DNA from: an uncultured Acetatifactor sp.
GTDB taxonomy: Bacteria; Bacillota; Clostridia; Lachnospirales; Lachnospiraceae
Length of the DNA: 23,948 nucleotides
Assembly: GCA_934394665.1 (NCBI GenBank)
Contig: CAKRRS010000038.1
Location: forward strand, 1 to 23,948
Direction: 5' to 3'
The notes beneath the pieces were generated by a model, which searched no databases, was not told the DNA's origin, and saw only the letters and a list, made by a program, of their open reading frames with translations. Position 1 is the first letter of the stretch, and each line of letters opens with the position of its first letter. Below are positions 16,836 through 23,856 of the stretch, piece by piece. A program made the position numbers and the translations under genes.

Positions 16836-17885
16836 CTATTGAGCAGTGACCTTTAATTTTGCTTTTTCAATCGCTTTATTCTCATACATATGCTTATCTG
16901 CCTTATCAAATAAGGTTTTCATAGTACATTCTGAATAATCTTCTGAGAAAGCATATCCATATGCATAACTGACTTCTACCTTATGAACATTCTCATTGAA
17001 ACGCTTTACTTCACTATACACATCTTCCATAATAGACAAAATCTCTTTCTTTGTTGTTTGCGTGATAATAGCTATAAATTCATCTCCACCATATCTTCCC
17101 ACAAAATCCTTCGATGGTATGGAATTTCTTAACAGTCTTGCAAAATTAGTTATAAGCTGATCTCCTACCGCATGTCCATAAGTATCATTTGCCAGCTTCA
17201 GATTATTCAAGTCAAACATTACAAATCCCATAGGTTCCGTTATATACTCACAGCTACGAAGCATTTCCTCACATTTGCTCTTATTAGGAAGTCCCGTCTG
17301 CAGGTCAACATAAGCTTTTTTCTCCAGAACTTTATTTTTGTTTTTAATTCTAATATCCGCTATTGTTTGCTGGATAATTATCAGGACAAGCATAATAATA
17401 TCTAAAATTGATAGTATCTCAACCACTCTGATAGTTCCAGCAACTCTTTCAGAATATATTTCAGCTGATGTGACTGTTTCATCTGCCATATTAAAATATG
17501 TTTCACTTATAGCAATAACATCTGTTGCTTCATATCCATTTTCCCTTACTGATAAAATTTCTTCTTTTAACTTATTCCAATACGATATCTGTTCATCCAG
17601 CTTGTTCTGATATGTTCTATCTGGGAGGCTCACAAGACTGTATTCTCCATTCCCATATTTAAGTCCATTCAGAATATCATCAAGATACGCAATCATTGCA
17701 TCATCTGAAGTTCCGGTAATTTCCAGCTTTACTTCCCGTTGTGTTGCTCCTCTGACTAATCCAGCATAATTGATAACTTTTGCAGTTCCCTGTATTTTTC
17801 GTATTTCCAACATCATAATAATAACCAAAACTGCCAGAAACAGTACAAGTACTGTCTTTAATATATTACCTATCTTTTCTTTCAT
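16836..17885 (-). CDS. Membrane-anchored GGDEF diguanylate cyclase
   Basis: Predicted to make cyclic di-GMP from two GTP. The 349-residue protein has a transmembrane helix at about 9-26, an extracytoplasmic helical sensor domain (about 30-150, beginning with NYAGLVRGATQR, resembling PilJ/four-helix-bundle sensors), a second helix at about 153-172, and a GGDEF domain from about 190. Active-site residues are intact: DLNNLKLANDTYGH and RYGGDEF (264-270). The inhibitory I-site RxxD expected just before the signature reads PSKD (257-260), so product inhibition is probably lost. AAGGTGAT precedes the ATG. It is the last gene of the perR-bcp-yaaA unit, 37 bases after yaaA, and is AT-rich like it. 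A signalling role in peroxide stress is inference. Confidence 0.9.
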   Translation of the reverse strand: MKEKIGNILKTVLVLFLAVLVIIMMLEIRKIQGTAKVINYAGLVRGATQREVKLEITGTSDDAMIAYLDDILNGLKYGNGEYSLVSLPDRTYQNKLDEQISYWNKLKEEILSVRENGYEATDVIAISETYFNMADETVTSAEIYSERVAGTIRVVEILSILDIIMLVLIIIQQTIADIRIKNKNKVLEKKAYVDLQTGLPNKSKCEEMLRSCEYITEPMGFVMFDLNNLKLANDTYGHAVGDQLITNFARLLRNSIPSKDFVGRYGGDEFIAIITQTTKKEILSIMEDVYSEVKRFNENVHKVEVSYAYGYAFSEDYSECTMKTLFDKADKHMYENKAIEKAKLKVTAQ

Positions 17886-17922
17886 ATCTCTATCACCTTC
17901 AAATAATTCCCATTATTATTTT

Positions 17923-18675
17923 CTATTTTTCAGATTTTCTTTCAAATATGTACTCATGATCTGATGATATGTCATCTCTGAACACATAGCCAAGTCTGTT
18001 AAAGTTACTGATGCTCTCTGGTTTTTCTATATGGTTTTCTGCCATATATCTTACCATTTCGCCTCGTGCCATCTTTGCATATGTGCCTTTTGTGATAAGC
18101 TTGTCTTCTGACTTCTCACAGAATGTAATCGTTATATACCTGTCTTTATGCGACAGATATTTTTCAATACATTTAGAGTATTCCTTTGAAGCCAGATTAA
18201 CAATGATTCTGCTGTCATCTATCAATTCCCTGTATAGATTATCCCCCCAGAAATCATACAGATTCTTTGAGCCTCCTATGGCAGCCTTTGCCTGCATCTC
18301 AAGGCGGTATGGAGTAATGCCATCCAGAGGCTTTAATACTCCATAGAATGCTGACAATATTCTCAAATGTTCCTGAACATAGTTAAAATGTTCCTCTTCA
18401 AAAACTATCGGTGCCATATACTGATATGCAATTCCTTCGTATGCTAAAATTGCTGGTGTAAGATTATTTTCCATTTTTATGGAATTAATTCTTTCTATAT
18501 TCTGTTCAGCAATCTTGTCATTGCACTTCCACATTTCCTTGAGTTCTTTTTCTGACCTGCCCTGTAGCCATCTAAGAATCTCATCTGTTTTTTCTTTGAA
18601 TACCGGTTCACTTAAGCTTTCTATACTGTCCGTATCCACTTTAATCTTTTTTGCGGGTGATAATATAATCTTCAT
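17923..18675 (-). CDS. yaaA: Peroxide stress protein YaaA (DUF328 family)
   Basis: A 250-residue protein of the YaaA family, which in E. coli limits free iron and DNA damage during hydrogen peroxide stress. The start MKIILSPAKKIKVDTDS and the internal motifs AILAYEGIAYQYM, LSAFYGVLKPLDGITPYRLEM and YDFWGDNLYREL are the family hallmarks, as is ARGEMVRYMAEN near the end. Length is normal. Its ATG overlaps the stop of bcp (ATGA), so the two are translationally coupled, which supports a shared peroxide-defence role. Confidence 0.94.
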   Translation of the reverse strand: MKIILSPAKKIKVDTDSIESLSEPVFKEKTDEILRWLQGRSEKELKEMWKCNDKIAEQNIERINSIKMENNLTPAILAYEGIAYQYMAPIVFEEEHFNYVQEHLRILSAFYGVLKPLDGITPYRLEMQAKAAIGGSKNLYDFWGDNLYRELIDDSRIIVNLASKEYSKCIEKYLSHKDRYITITFCEKSEDKLITKGTYAKMARGEMVRYMAENHIEKPESISNFNRLGYVFRDDISSDHEYIFERKSEK

Positions 18676-19130
18676 CAGCTTAATTCCTGTAACATTTTTT
18701 CTGGATCGTCAGCAGCTTTTACCTTATCATTGGCTTTTATGATAACACCTTCTTCATCAATAAGGTATGTTGTTCTGACCACACCCATTGATATCTTTCC
18801 ATAATTCTTCTTTTCCTTCCATACATCATAGGCTTCGATAACCTTTCGTTCAGTATCCGATAAGAGTGTAAATGTGAGTCTATATTTTTCTTCAAACTTC
18901 TTATGTGAGGCAACCGAATCCTTACTGATACCAAGTACCACCGCACCTTTTTCAGTAATCTGTGGATATCTTTCTGAAAATCCACACGCCTGCTTTGTGC
19001 AGCCCGGTGTATTATCTTTTGGGTAAAAATATAGTATCACTTTTTTTCCAAGATACTCACTCAATTTATGTAATTCTCCATTTTGGTCTGGTAATTCAAA
19101 ATCTGGTGCTTTTGTTCCTATCTCTAACAT
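18675..19130 (-). CDS. bcp: Thioredoxin-dependent peroxiredoxin (Bcp/PrxQ type)
   Basis: Reduces hydrogen peroxide and organic hydroperoxides using thioredoxin. The 151-residue protein begins MLEIGTKAPDFELPDQNG and has the motif KDNTPGCTKQACGF with peroxidatic Cys44 and resolving Cys49, the alpha-helix disulfide type of PrxQ. LDVW-like AYDVWKEKKNYGK and RTTYLIDEEG follow as usual. The start at 19130 is chosen for GGAGG 8 bases upstream; the frame extends to a TTG at 19145, which would overlap that site. It lies 17 bases after perR and overlaps yaaA by one base. Confidence 0.96.
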   Translation of the reverse strand: MLEIGTKAPDFELPDQNGELHKLSEYLGKKVILYFYPKDNTPGCTKQACGFSERYPQITEKGAVVLGISKDSVASHKKFEEKYRLTFTLLSDTERKVIEAYDVWKEKKNYGKISMGVVRTTYLIDEEGVIIKANDKVKAADDPEKMLQELS

Positions 19131-19147
19131 TATATTATCCTCCAATC

Positions 19148-19540
19148 TTACAGGTCATTCATTTTATTATTCTGACATTCTGGGCAAATTCCTTTAAAAA
19201 ATATGTCATGGCTTATATATTTCATACCATGTGCATCTTTTATTTTCTTTTCAATTTCTGATATAACATCCATGTCAACATCAAATATTTCTCCGCATTT
19301 TACACATTCAACATGATAATGATTCTCACGTGTAAAATCAAAGCGATCAGAGCCATCCGGAACTTCTACTTTTCTGACTTTTCCTTCCTCTACAAGTATG
19401 CCAAGATTTCTATATACGGTTCCTCTTCCAATTGATGGATATTTATCCCTTATAAATGTGTATATCTGATCAGCTGTTACATGACGATGCATCTCATTTA
19501 CTGCACTTAGTACCATATCTCTTTGAATCGTATTTCTAAT
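19148..19540 (-). CDS. perR: Peroxide-responsive repressor PerR (Fur family)
   Basis: A Fur-family repressor with PerR-type ligands. Numbered from the proposed start: winged helix with SIGRGTVYRNL (36-46); metal ligands corresponding to B. subtilis PerR H37, D85, H91, H93 and D104 are His20, Asp68, His74, His76 and Asp87. The structural zinc site is CVKC (79-82) plus CPEC near the end. Asp rather than Glu at position 87 is the PerR trait that permits metal-catalysed oxidation. The first ATG in frame is 19516, but it would cut into the first helix and has no ribosome binding site. AAGGAGG (19551-19557) instead points to ATT at 19540, giving MRNTIQRDM. A minimum gene is 19148-19516. It heads an operon with bcp, yaaA and a diguanylate cyclase gene. 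Confidence 0.9.
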   Translation of the reverse strand: MRNTIQRDMVLSAVNEMHRHVTADQIYTFIRDKYPSIGRGTVYRNLGILVEEGKVRKVEVPDGSDRFDFTRENHYHVECVKCGEIFDVDMDVISEIEKKIKDAHGMKYISHDIFFKGICPECQNNKMNDL

Positions 19541-19559
19541 TGTTCTCAGTCCTCCTTAA

Positions 19560-19574
19560 TAAGATTTAATCTTA
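19560..19574 (-). promoter_or_regulatory. PerR-type operator upstream of perR
   Basis: A perfect 7-1-7 palindrome TAAGATT-T-AATCTTA, the geometry and AT-rich character of a Per box (family consensus TTATAATNATTATAA). It lies just downstream of the -10 box. A degenerate second copy (AGAT...ATCT) overlaps the -10 itself. Autoregulation is inferred. Confidence 0.7.
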
Positions 19575-19580
19575 ATTGAG

Positions 19581-19609
19581 ATTTTATCTTGCGGTTCTTA
19601 CTTTGTCAA
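19581..19609 (-). promoter_or_regulatory. Sigma-A promoter of the perR operon
   Basis: TTGACA (19604-19609) and TAAAAT (19581-19586) on the minus strand with a 17-base spacer. Confidence 0.87.
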
Positions 19610-19614
19610 CAGTA

Positions 19615-19825
19615 ACCGAACTCTAATTGTTAGATTCTAATGTCAAACTTTCAGAGTTCGGTACATTTTTTCTTATCCTAACTTCTATCTGGCTTTATCT
19701 GTCCTTACCATCGGTACTTCTTTCGGTGCTTCCACCTTCATATTCGCACTACCTCTTTCCCTCATACTCAAGTACATCCCCAAAGAGTGCCGGAGTAGTT
19801 GTTATTTCCTTAACACCTGTGACAA
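19615..19825. other. Unassigned DNA between the perR promoter and the trpG remnant
   Basis: No gene recognised. It starts with a 10-bp inverted repeat, ACCGAACTCT (19615-19624) and AGAGTTCGGT (19653-19662), followed on the plus strand by a T-run, so it could be a plus-directed terminator or an element end. The rest can be read as hydrophobic peptides on the plus strand, but none has a start signal or a recognisable family. The high-coordinate end abuts the truncated trpG, so a junction lies near 19826. Confidence 0.4.
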
Positions 19826-19954
19826 ATTCATGGCACGGATCTCGTCCACACTGTATTCGTCATTGCGGATCACCCGGATATCCGGATTCACACTGCCTAC
19901 CAGCTGATATACGTTATAGGAAAAGCTGTCATAATTGTCGATCAGTAATATCAT
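19826..19954 (-). pseudogene. trpG: trpG remnant (anthranilate synthase glutamine amidotransferase)
   Basis: Only the first 43 or so residues survive: MILLIDNYDSFSYNVYQLVG followed by a stretch ending DEIRAMN, a clear TrpG/PabA N-terminus. Family members go on with an oxyanion-hole PGPG motif and catalytic Cys and His, about 150 more residues. Here the similarity ends abruptly near 19826 and the frame closes after seven unrelated codons at 19802. The ATG still overlaps the trpE stop (ATGA), preserving the original coupling. It is non-functional. Confidence 0.9.
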
Positions 19955-20816
19955 GCTTCCATTCCCTCCTGTGCTTTCTGAAGTGCCTGTCGTACGGCTG
20001 CTGCCTTCTGGATACATTCCCTGTATTCCTTCTCCGGGACACTGTCCGCCACAATGCCGGCTCCGCATCTGACAAATACTTTGCCGTTCTTGGAAAAAGC
20101 AAGTCTTATGGCAATACAGGTATCCAGATTCCCGGTAAAGGAAATATAGCCTATCGCTCCGCCGTAGATGCCGCGTTTATTGTCTTCCAGTTCATTGATG
20201 ATCTCGCCGTCACTGCCGGAAAAGTAAAACATATACGGGGAGGGATTCGTTGTCCGAAGCACCCGGTAAGCATCTAAGAGGCTTCCTTCCATCTCCGCTT
20301 CCAGACGGTTGGATAATACCACCTGGAAGATGTCTCCCTCACGGATATAATGTTTGGCTTTCTCCACCATTTCACAGTATGCTTTTTCATCAAACAAAGG
20401 CTGAAACTCTGTTTTTAATTTACGTGGCGTGTGTTGTACTTTTTCACCGTTTTGCAACAGTTCCTTCATGTTATTCAACTCTCGCTCTGCCCGGTGGTAG
20501 TTCGTCTCCAGATCATCTGTCTGACATCCCCTAAGTCCGTCCGGCTCGTTAACTCCGATTTTATCGTTGTTGTGCCGTTATAGCAGGTGATCTCCAACAG
20601 CGGATCATACCCCAGGAAGGAATACCTTCCCCATCGTTTGTCCGCCTCCGCATTTTCCAGCAGATAGACATGACCACTAATCTTCTTAAACGTCCGCAGC
20701 ACTTCGATGGGTGTCGTCATATCCGCATACAGCTCACAGCTTAACGGGATCACTCCGTAATGCTCCTGTGCCGCAATGTTTTTGCATTCTTCCAATGTGG
20801 GTGTGAACAGGCTTGC
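19951..20816 (-). pseudogene. trpE: trpE remnant with multiple lesions (anthranilate synthase component I)
   Basis: Homology begins near 20816 (FTPTLEECKNIAAQEHYGVI) and continues through ADKRWGRYSFLGYDP, but breaks near 20540. The remaining N-domain is missing and the downstream part resumes in another frame (QTDDLETNYHRAE). The C-terminal domain starts normally (REGDIFQVVLSNRLEAEMEG) but jumps near 20205 from YFSGSDGEI straight to INELEDNKRGIYGGAIGY. That removes roughly 120 residues, including the PLAGTRPRG and HxMLVDLGRND catalytic segments known for the family. The first reading-frame ATG (near 20840) is followed by TAA after three codons. The tail EYRECIQKAAAVRQALQ is intact. It cannot encode active TrpE, although a complete T-box leader stands upstream. 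Confidence 0.93.
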
Positions 20817-20873
20817 TTGTTATTTGCTCATTGAGGCTGCTTCGTCAAATAACTATTGGCTCTGAAAAGTCAC

Positions 20874-20916
20874 AAAAAAACCGCCCTCGACAGAATCCTA
20901 CTTCTGTCAAGGACGG
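20874..20916 (-). terminator. T-box-controlled terminator before trpE
   Basis: A stem of 15 pairs (20881-20895 with 20902-20916, a few G-U), followed on the minus strand by seven T. Its 5' strand contains the bases used by the alternative antiterminator. Confidence 0.95.
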
Positions 20917-21182
20917 GTCATATACACTTCCCGCGGTGCCACCTTGCTTCGCATAGACTTTTCGTACTATGCGCTCTTACAGAATACCAACATATCCCCG
21001 GCAGCTGACGTATGCCCTCACGTCGCAGAATACTCGAGATTGCTTATTTCCCTCTTTGACTGCGCCCTCCGTGGTCCATTTAACAACCTGCGTTCCAACC
21101 TTTCTCAGCATCCGGTCTCTCTGTAAGTGCACGAACTGTTTTTATCTCCACATCAATGGTTTGTTTACCGCTGTATTTAATT
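20874..21182 (-). ncRNA. Tryptophan-specific T-box riboswitch leader
   Basis: Senses uncharged tRNA-Trp. Minus-strand order: Stem I region with AGAGAG (near 21118-21123) and later AAAUGGACCAC, whose UGG (21076-21078) is the Trp specifier codon followed by the conserved A; intermediate stems; the T-box AAGGTGGCACCGCGG (20931-20945); and the terminator. The NCCA-binding bulge reads UGGC, so the variable base C pairs with a G discriminator, as in bacterial tRNA-Trp. The antiterminator can form from CAAGG (20942-20946) with CCTTG (20908-20912) and CGGG (20930-20933) with CCCG (20914-20917), excluding the terminator. All essential parts look intact although the genes behind are broken. Confidence 0.95.
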
Positions 21183-21188
21183 TTCCTT

Positions 21189-21217
21189 ATATTACTGTTT
21201 TAACGCGGTAACGTCAA
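21189..21217 (-). promoter_or_regulatory. Sigma-A promoter of the trp T-box leader
   Basis: TTGACG (21212-21217) and TAATAT (21189-21194) on the minus strand with a 17-base spacer, starting only 18 bases past the pfp stop codon. No terminator was found between pfp and this promoter, so pfp transcripts may also enter the leader. Confidence 0.82.
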
Positions 21218-21234
21218 GCAGTAATTTTAATTTT

Positions 21235-22464
21235 TTACATATCATCGAGAATAATGTGTCTGGGTTGCCCTGTAATCATGATTGGAGTCAGTTCTGCCTG
21301 AATCAGAGGCTCAATGTAATTCTTCATCTCCACAGTCACATAATCTCCCTCTTCGTTGATCCAGGAACGGGGCACCTTTTTCTCCAGATTGGCTACTTTG
21401 TGTACATCGTAGAGATCCGTGGTGCAGATATAGGGATCCTGGGATACTCTCTTTAAGATTACCATCTGACCGGTCTTGCCTTCGAAAGCAGCCTTTACCG
21501 CGGTACCTCCTACCTGATATGCCTCTGTGATATCCACACGGGAGGTCAGATGTCCGGCGCAGCGCTGTAATGTCGACAATTCAATTGCTCTGGACTTGCA
21601 ACCTAATTTCTCGATAATCAGGTCGGATAAATATTTACCGGTTCCGGACAACTGTACATGTCCGAAAGAGTCCGTCTTGTCAGAGTGGGATGCAAGCTCA
21701 CAGACATATCTGCCGTCCGCCGTCTTGATGCCTTCCGATACCGCAATTACGATAGACTGCTTCTCATTGACCAGTTTTTTCACTTTTGCCAGGAATTTAT
21801 CCACATCAAAAGGAACTTCCGGCAAATAGATCATATCCGGGCCTTCGCAGTCCTCACTCTTTGCAAGTACTGCCGCACCGGTCAGCCATCCGGCATTTCT
21901 GCCCATGATTTCAATGACCGTCACGCTCTGCATCTCATAGATCAGTCCGTCACGTACCAGTTCCTTGGTTACTGTGGCAATATATTTTGCGGCACTGCCG
22001 TAACCAGGCGTATGATCCGTACCTTCCAGATCGTTATCAATCGTCTTCGGAACACCGATGAAACGGATCGGGCTCTGAATCGTCTCCGCATAATCGGACA
22101 GCTTCTTTATCGTATCCATGGAATCATTGCCGCCGATATAGAAAAATGCCATGATCTCCAGTTCTTCCAGAATTGCAAAAATCTTTTCATAAATCGCTTT
22201 ATCTTCTGCCATTTCCGGAAGTTTGTAACGACAGGATCCAAGGAAAGATGCCGGAGTTCTCTTTAACAGCTCCACATCCATATCATTGCGGATCTTTTCC
22301 CCTAAGTCCACAATCTTTTTCTCCAACAGACCCTGAATACCGTAACGCATACCGTAGATGGTATCTGCGCCCATATCCTTTGCTGTCTTATAGACACCCG
22401 CAAGGCTGGCATTGATTACCGCTGTGGGGCCTCCGGACTGTCCGACGATCACATTTTTTTTCAT
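21235..22464 (-). CDS. pfp: Phosphofructokinase, PPi-dependent type
   Basis: Phosphorylates fructose 6-phosphate to fructose 1,6-bisphosphate, probably with pyrophosphate. The 409-residue protein has GQSGGPTAVINAS (8-20), GGNDS (111-115), PKTIDND (139-145) and MGRNAGW (187-193). Asp rather than Gly at the fourth position of the GGxDS loop and Lys in PKTIDND are the known markers of PPi-dependent enzymes (ATP enzymes have GGDGS and PGTIDND). Asn in place of the first Asp is a variant seen in some clades. The start at 22464 follows GAGGAG; the frame is open to 22569, but that stretch lacks family similarity. It lies downstream of ackA behind the ackA terminator; no clear promoter was found in 22465-22598. 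Confidence 0.93.
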   Translation of the reverse strand: MKKNVIVGQSGGPTAVINASLAGVYKTAKDMGADTIYGMRYGIQGLLEKKIVDLGEKIRNDMDVELLKRTPASFLGSCRYKLPEMAEDKAIYEKIFAILEELEIMAFFYIGGNDSMDTIKKLSDYAETIQSPIRFIGVPKTIDNDLEGTDHTPGYGSAAKYIATVTKELVRDGLIYEMQSVTVIEIMGRNAGWLTGAAVLAKSEDCEGPDMIYLPEVPFDVDKFLAKVKKLVNEKQSIVIAVSEGIKTADGRYVCELASHSDKTDSFGHVQLSGTGKYLSDLIIEKLGCKSRAIELSTLQRCAGHLTSRVDITEAYQVGGTAVKAAFEGKTGQMVILKRVSQDPYICTTDLYDVHKVANLEKKVPRSWINEEGDYVTVEMKNYIEPLIQAELTPIMITGQPRHIILDDM

Positions 22465-22598
22465 AATACTCCTCATTTCTGCGCACGCTTTTTTGCACAC
22501 TTTTCTCCATTTCACAGGCATTTGGTAAAGAATCGCGAACCGGGGGTATTCCCATAACTCTGGGTTCATAGCAATTTATGATACCTGCGACACAACAA

Positions 22599-22634
22599 AA
22601 CACCCACCAACAGAAACCTCTGTCGATGGGTGTT
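22599..22634 (-). terminator. Terminator after ackA
   Basis: AACACCCA (22599-22606) pairs with TGGGTGTT (22627-22634), with an inner ACAGA/TCTGT stem (22610-22614 with 22619-22623). TTTTGTTGT follows on the minus strand. It lies 25 bases beyond the ackA stop. Confidence 0.9.
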
Positions 22635-22659
22635 CCTCATTCTTAAGGTTCTGCCGAAC

Positions 22660-23856
22660 CTATTTTACCAAACTTACTGTCTCTCTGGCAATAGCAAGTT
22701 CCTCATTCGTAGGAATTACCATAACAGTTGTCTTGCTGTCAGGAGTGGAAATAGCGATTTCCTCGCCGCGCTTGTGGTTCGCATCCTCATCGATGGATAC
22801 TCCCAAGAAGCCAAGATGCTCGCATACCAGGGAACGAACCAGAGGTGCATTCTCACCGATACCTGCGGTAAAGCAGATTACATCTACACCATTCATGGCT
22901 GCCACATAGGAACCGATGTATTTTGCTACACGGTAGCAATAAGTCTTCATCGTGCGGATGCAGTGCTCATCACCCTTAAGATAACCATCTTCCAGATCAC
23001 GGAAATCAGAAGACAGATTGTTGGACAGGCCGTATACACCGGACTTCTTGTTCAGTACGGTCATGATCTCATCGATATTCTTGCCCTCTTTATGAGCGAT
23101 GAACTCCATGATTGCTGGATCGATATCACCGGAACGGGTTCCCATGATCAGTCCTTCCAACGGGGTCAGACCCATGGAAGTATCTACACACTTGCCATTC
23201 TTTACTGCGGATACGCTCGCACCGTTGCCTAAGTGGCATACGATAATCTTCAGATCTTCGTACTTTTTACCCAGAACTTCAGCAGCCTTCTTGGATACGT
23301 AAGAATGGCTGGTTCCGTGGAAACCGTAACGTCTGATCTTGTATTTCTCATAATACTCATAAGGAAGACCGTACATATAAGCTTCCTCAGGCATGGTCTG
23401 ATGGAAAGCGGTATCGAATACAGCTACCATAGGGGTGGTGGGCATCAGCTTTTTGCAGGCATTGATACCGATCAGGTTGGCAGGGTTATGTAAAGGTGCC
23501 AGGTCGTTGCACTCTTCGATTGCTTTCATTACTTCGTCGGTAATGATGGTGGAAGCAGCGAACTTCTCGCCGCCGTGTACGATACGATGTCCTACCGCAC
23601 CGATCTCATCCAGACTCTTTACCACACCGGTCTTCTCATTGGTCAGTGCTTCCAGTACCAGACGGATTGCTTCGGTATGATCCGGCATGGGAGTAACGGT
23701 CTGCTCTTTCTCTCCGCCGGCCGGGGTATAGGTGATCTGGCTTCCTTCGATACCGATTCTCTCGCAAAGACCTTTCGCGATACATTTCTCGGTCTCGGAA
23801 TCGATCAGCTGGAACTTCAGGGATGAACTTCCGCAGTTGATAACTAAAATATTCAT
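22660..23856 (-). CDS. ackA: Acetate kinase
   Basis: Converts acetyl phosphate and ADP to acetate and ATP, the ATP-yielding step of acetate fermentation. The 398-residue protein begins MNILVINCGSSSLKFQLID and has the family signatures VGHRIVHGGEKF, VAVFDTAFHQTMPEEAY, RRYGFHGTSHSYV, CHLGNGASVSAV, GLTPLEGLIMGTRSGDIDPA and CFTAGIGENAPLVR. AAAGGAAT precedes the ATG by 5 bases. pta, its usual partner, is not seen in the 92 bases available upstream, which show neither a gene nor a clear promoter. Confidence 0.98.
   Translation of the reverse strand: MNILVINCGSSSLKFQLIDSETEKCIAKGLCERIGIEGSQITYTPAGGEKEQTVTPMPDHTEAIRLVLEALTNEKTGVVKSLDEIGAVGHRIVHGGEKFAASTIITDEVMKAIEECNDLAPLHNPANLIGINACKKLMPTTPMVAVFDTAFHQTMPEEAYMYGLPYEYYEKYKIRRYGFHGTSHSYVSKKAAEVLGKKYEDLKIIVCHLGNGASVSAVKNGKCVDTSMGLTPLEGLIMGTRSGDIDPAIMEFIAHKEGKNIDEIMTVLNKKSGVYGLSNNLSSDFRDLEDGYLKGDEHCIRTMKTYCYRVAKYIGSYVAAMNGVDVICFTAGIGENAPLVRSLVCEHLGFLGVSIDEDANHKRGEEIAISTPDSKTTVMVIPTNEELAIARETVSLVK

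Noticed and set aside
16520..19830. Shared CAAATT near both edges of the AT-rich segment, as a possible target duplication
   Set aside because: Six AT-rich bases recur by chance, the positions relative to the breakpoints do not match well, and no element ends accompany them.
19627..20277. A 216-codon plus-strand frame, hydrophobic at its start
   Set aside because: Most of it is antisense to the trpE/trpG remnants. The hydrophobic start reflects T-rich DNA, and other frames of the same DNA also read as hydrophobic.
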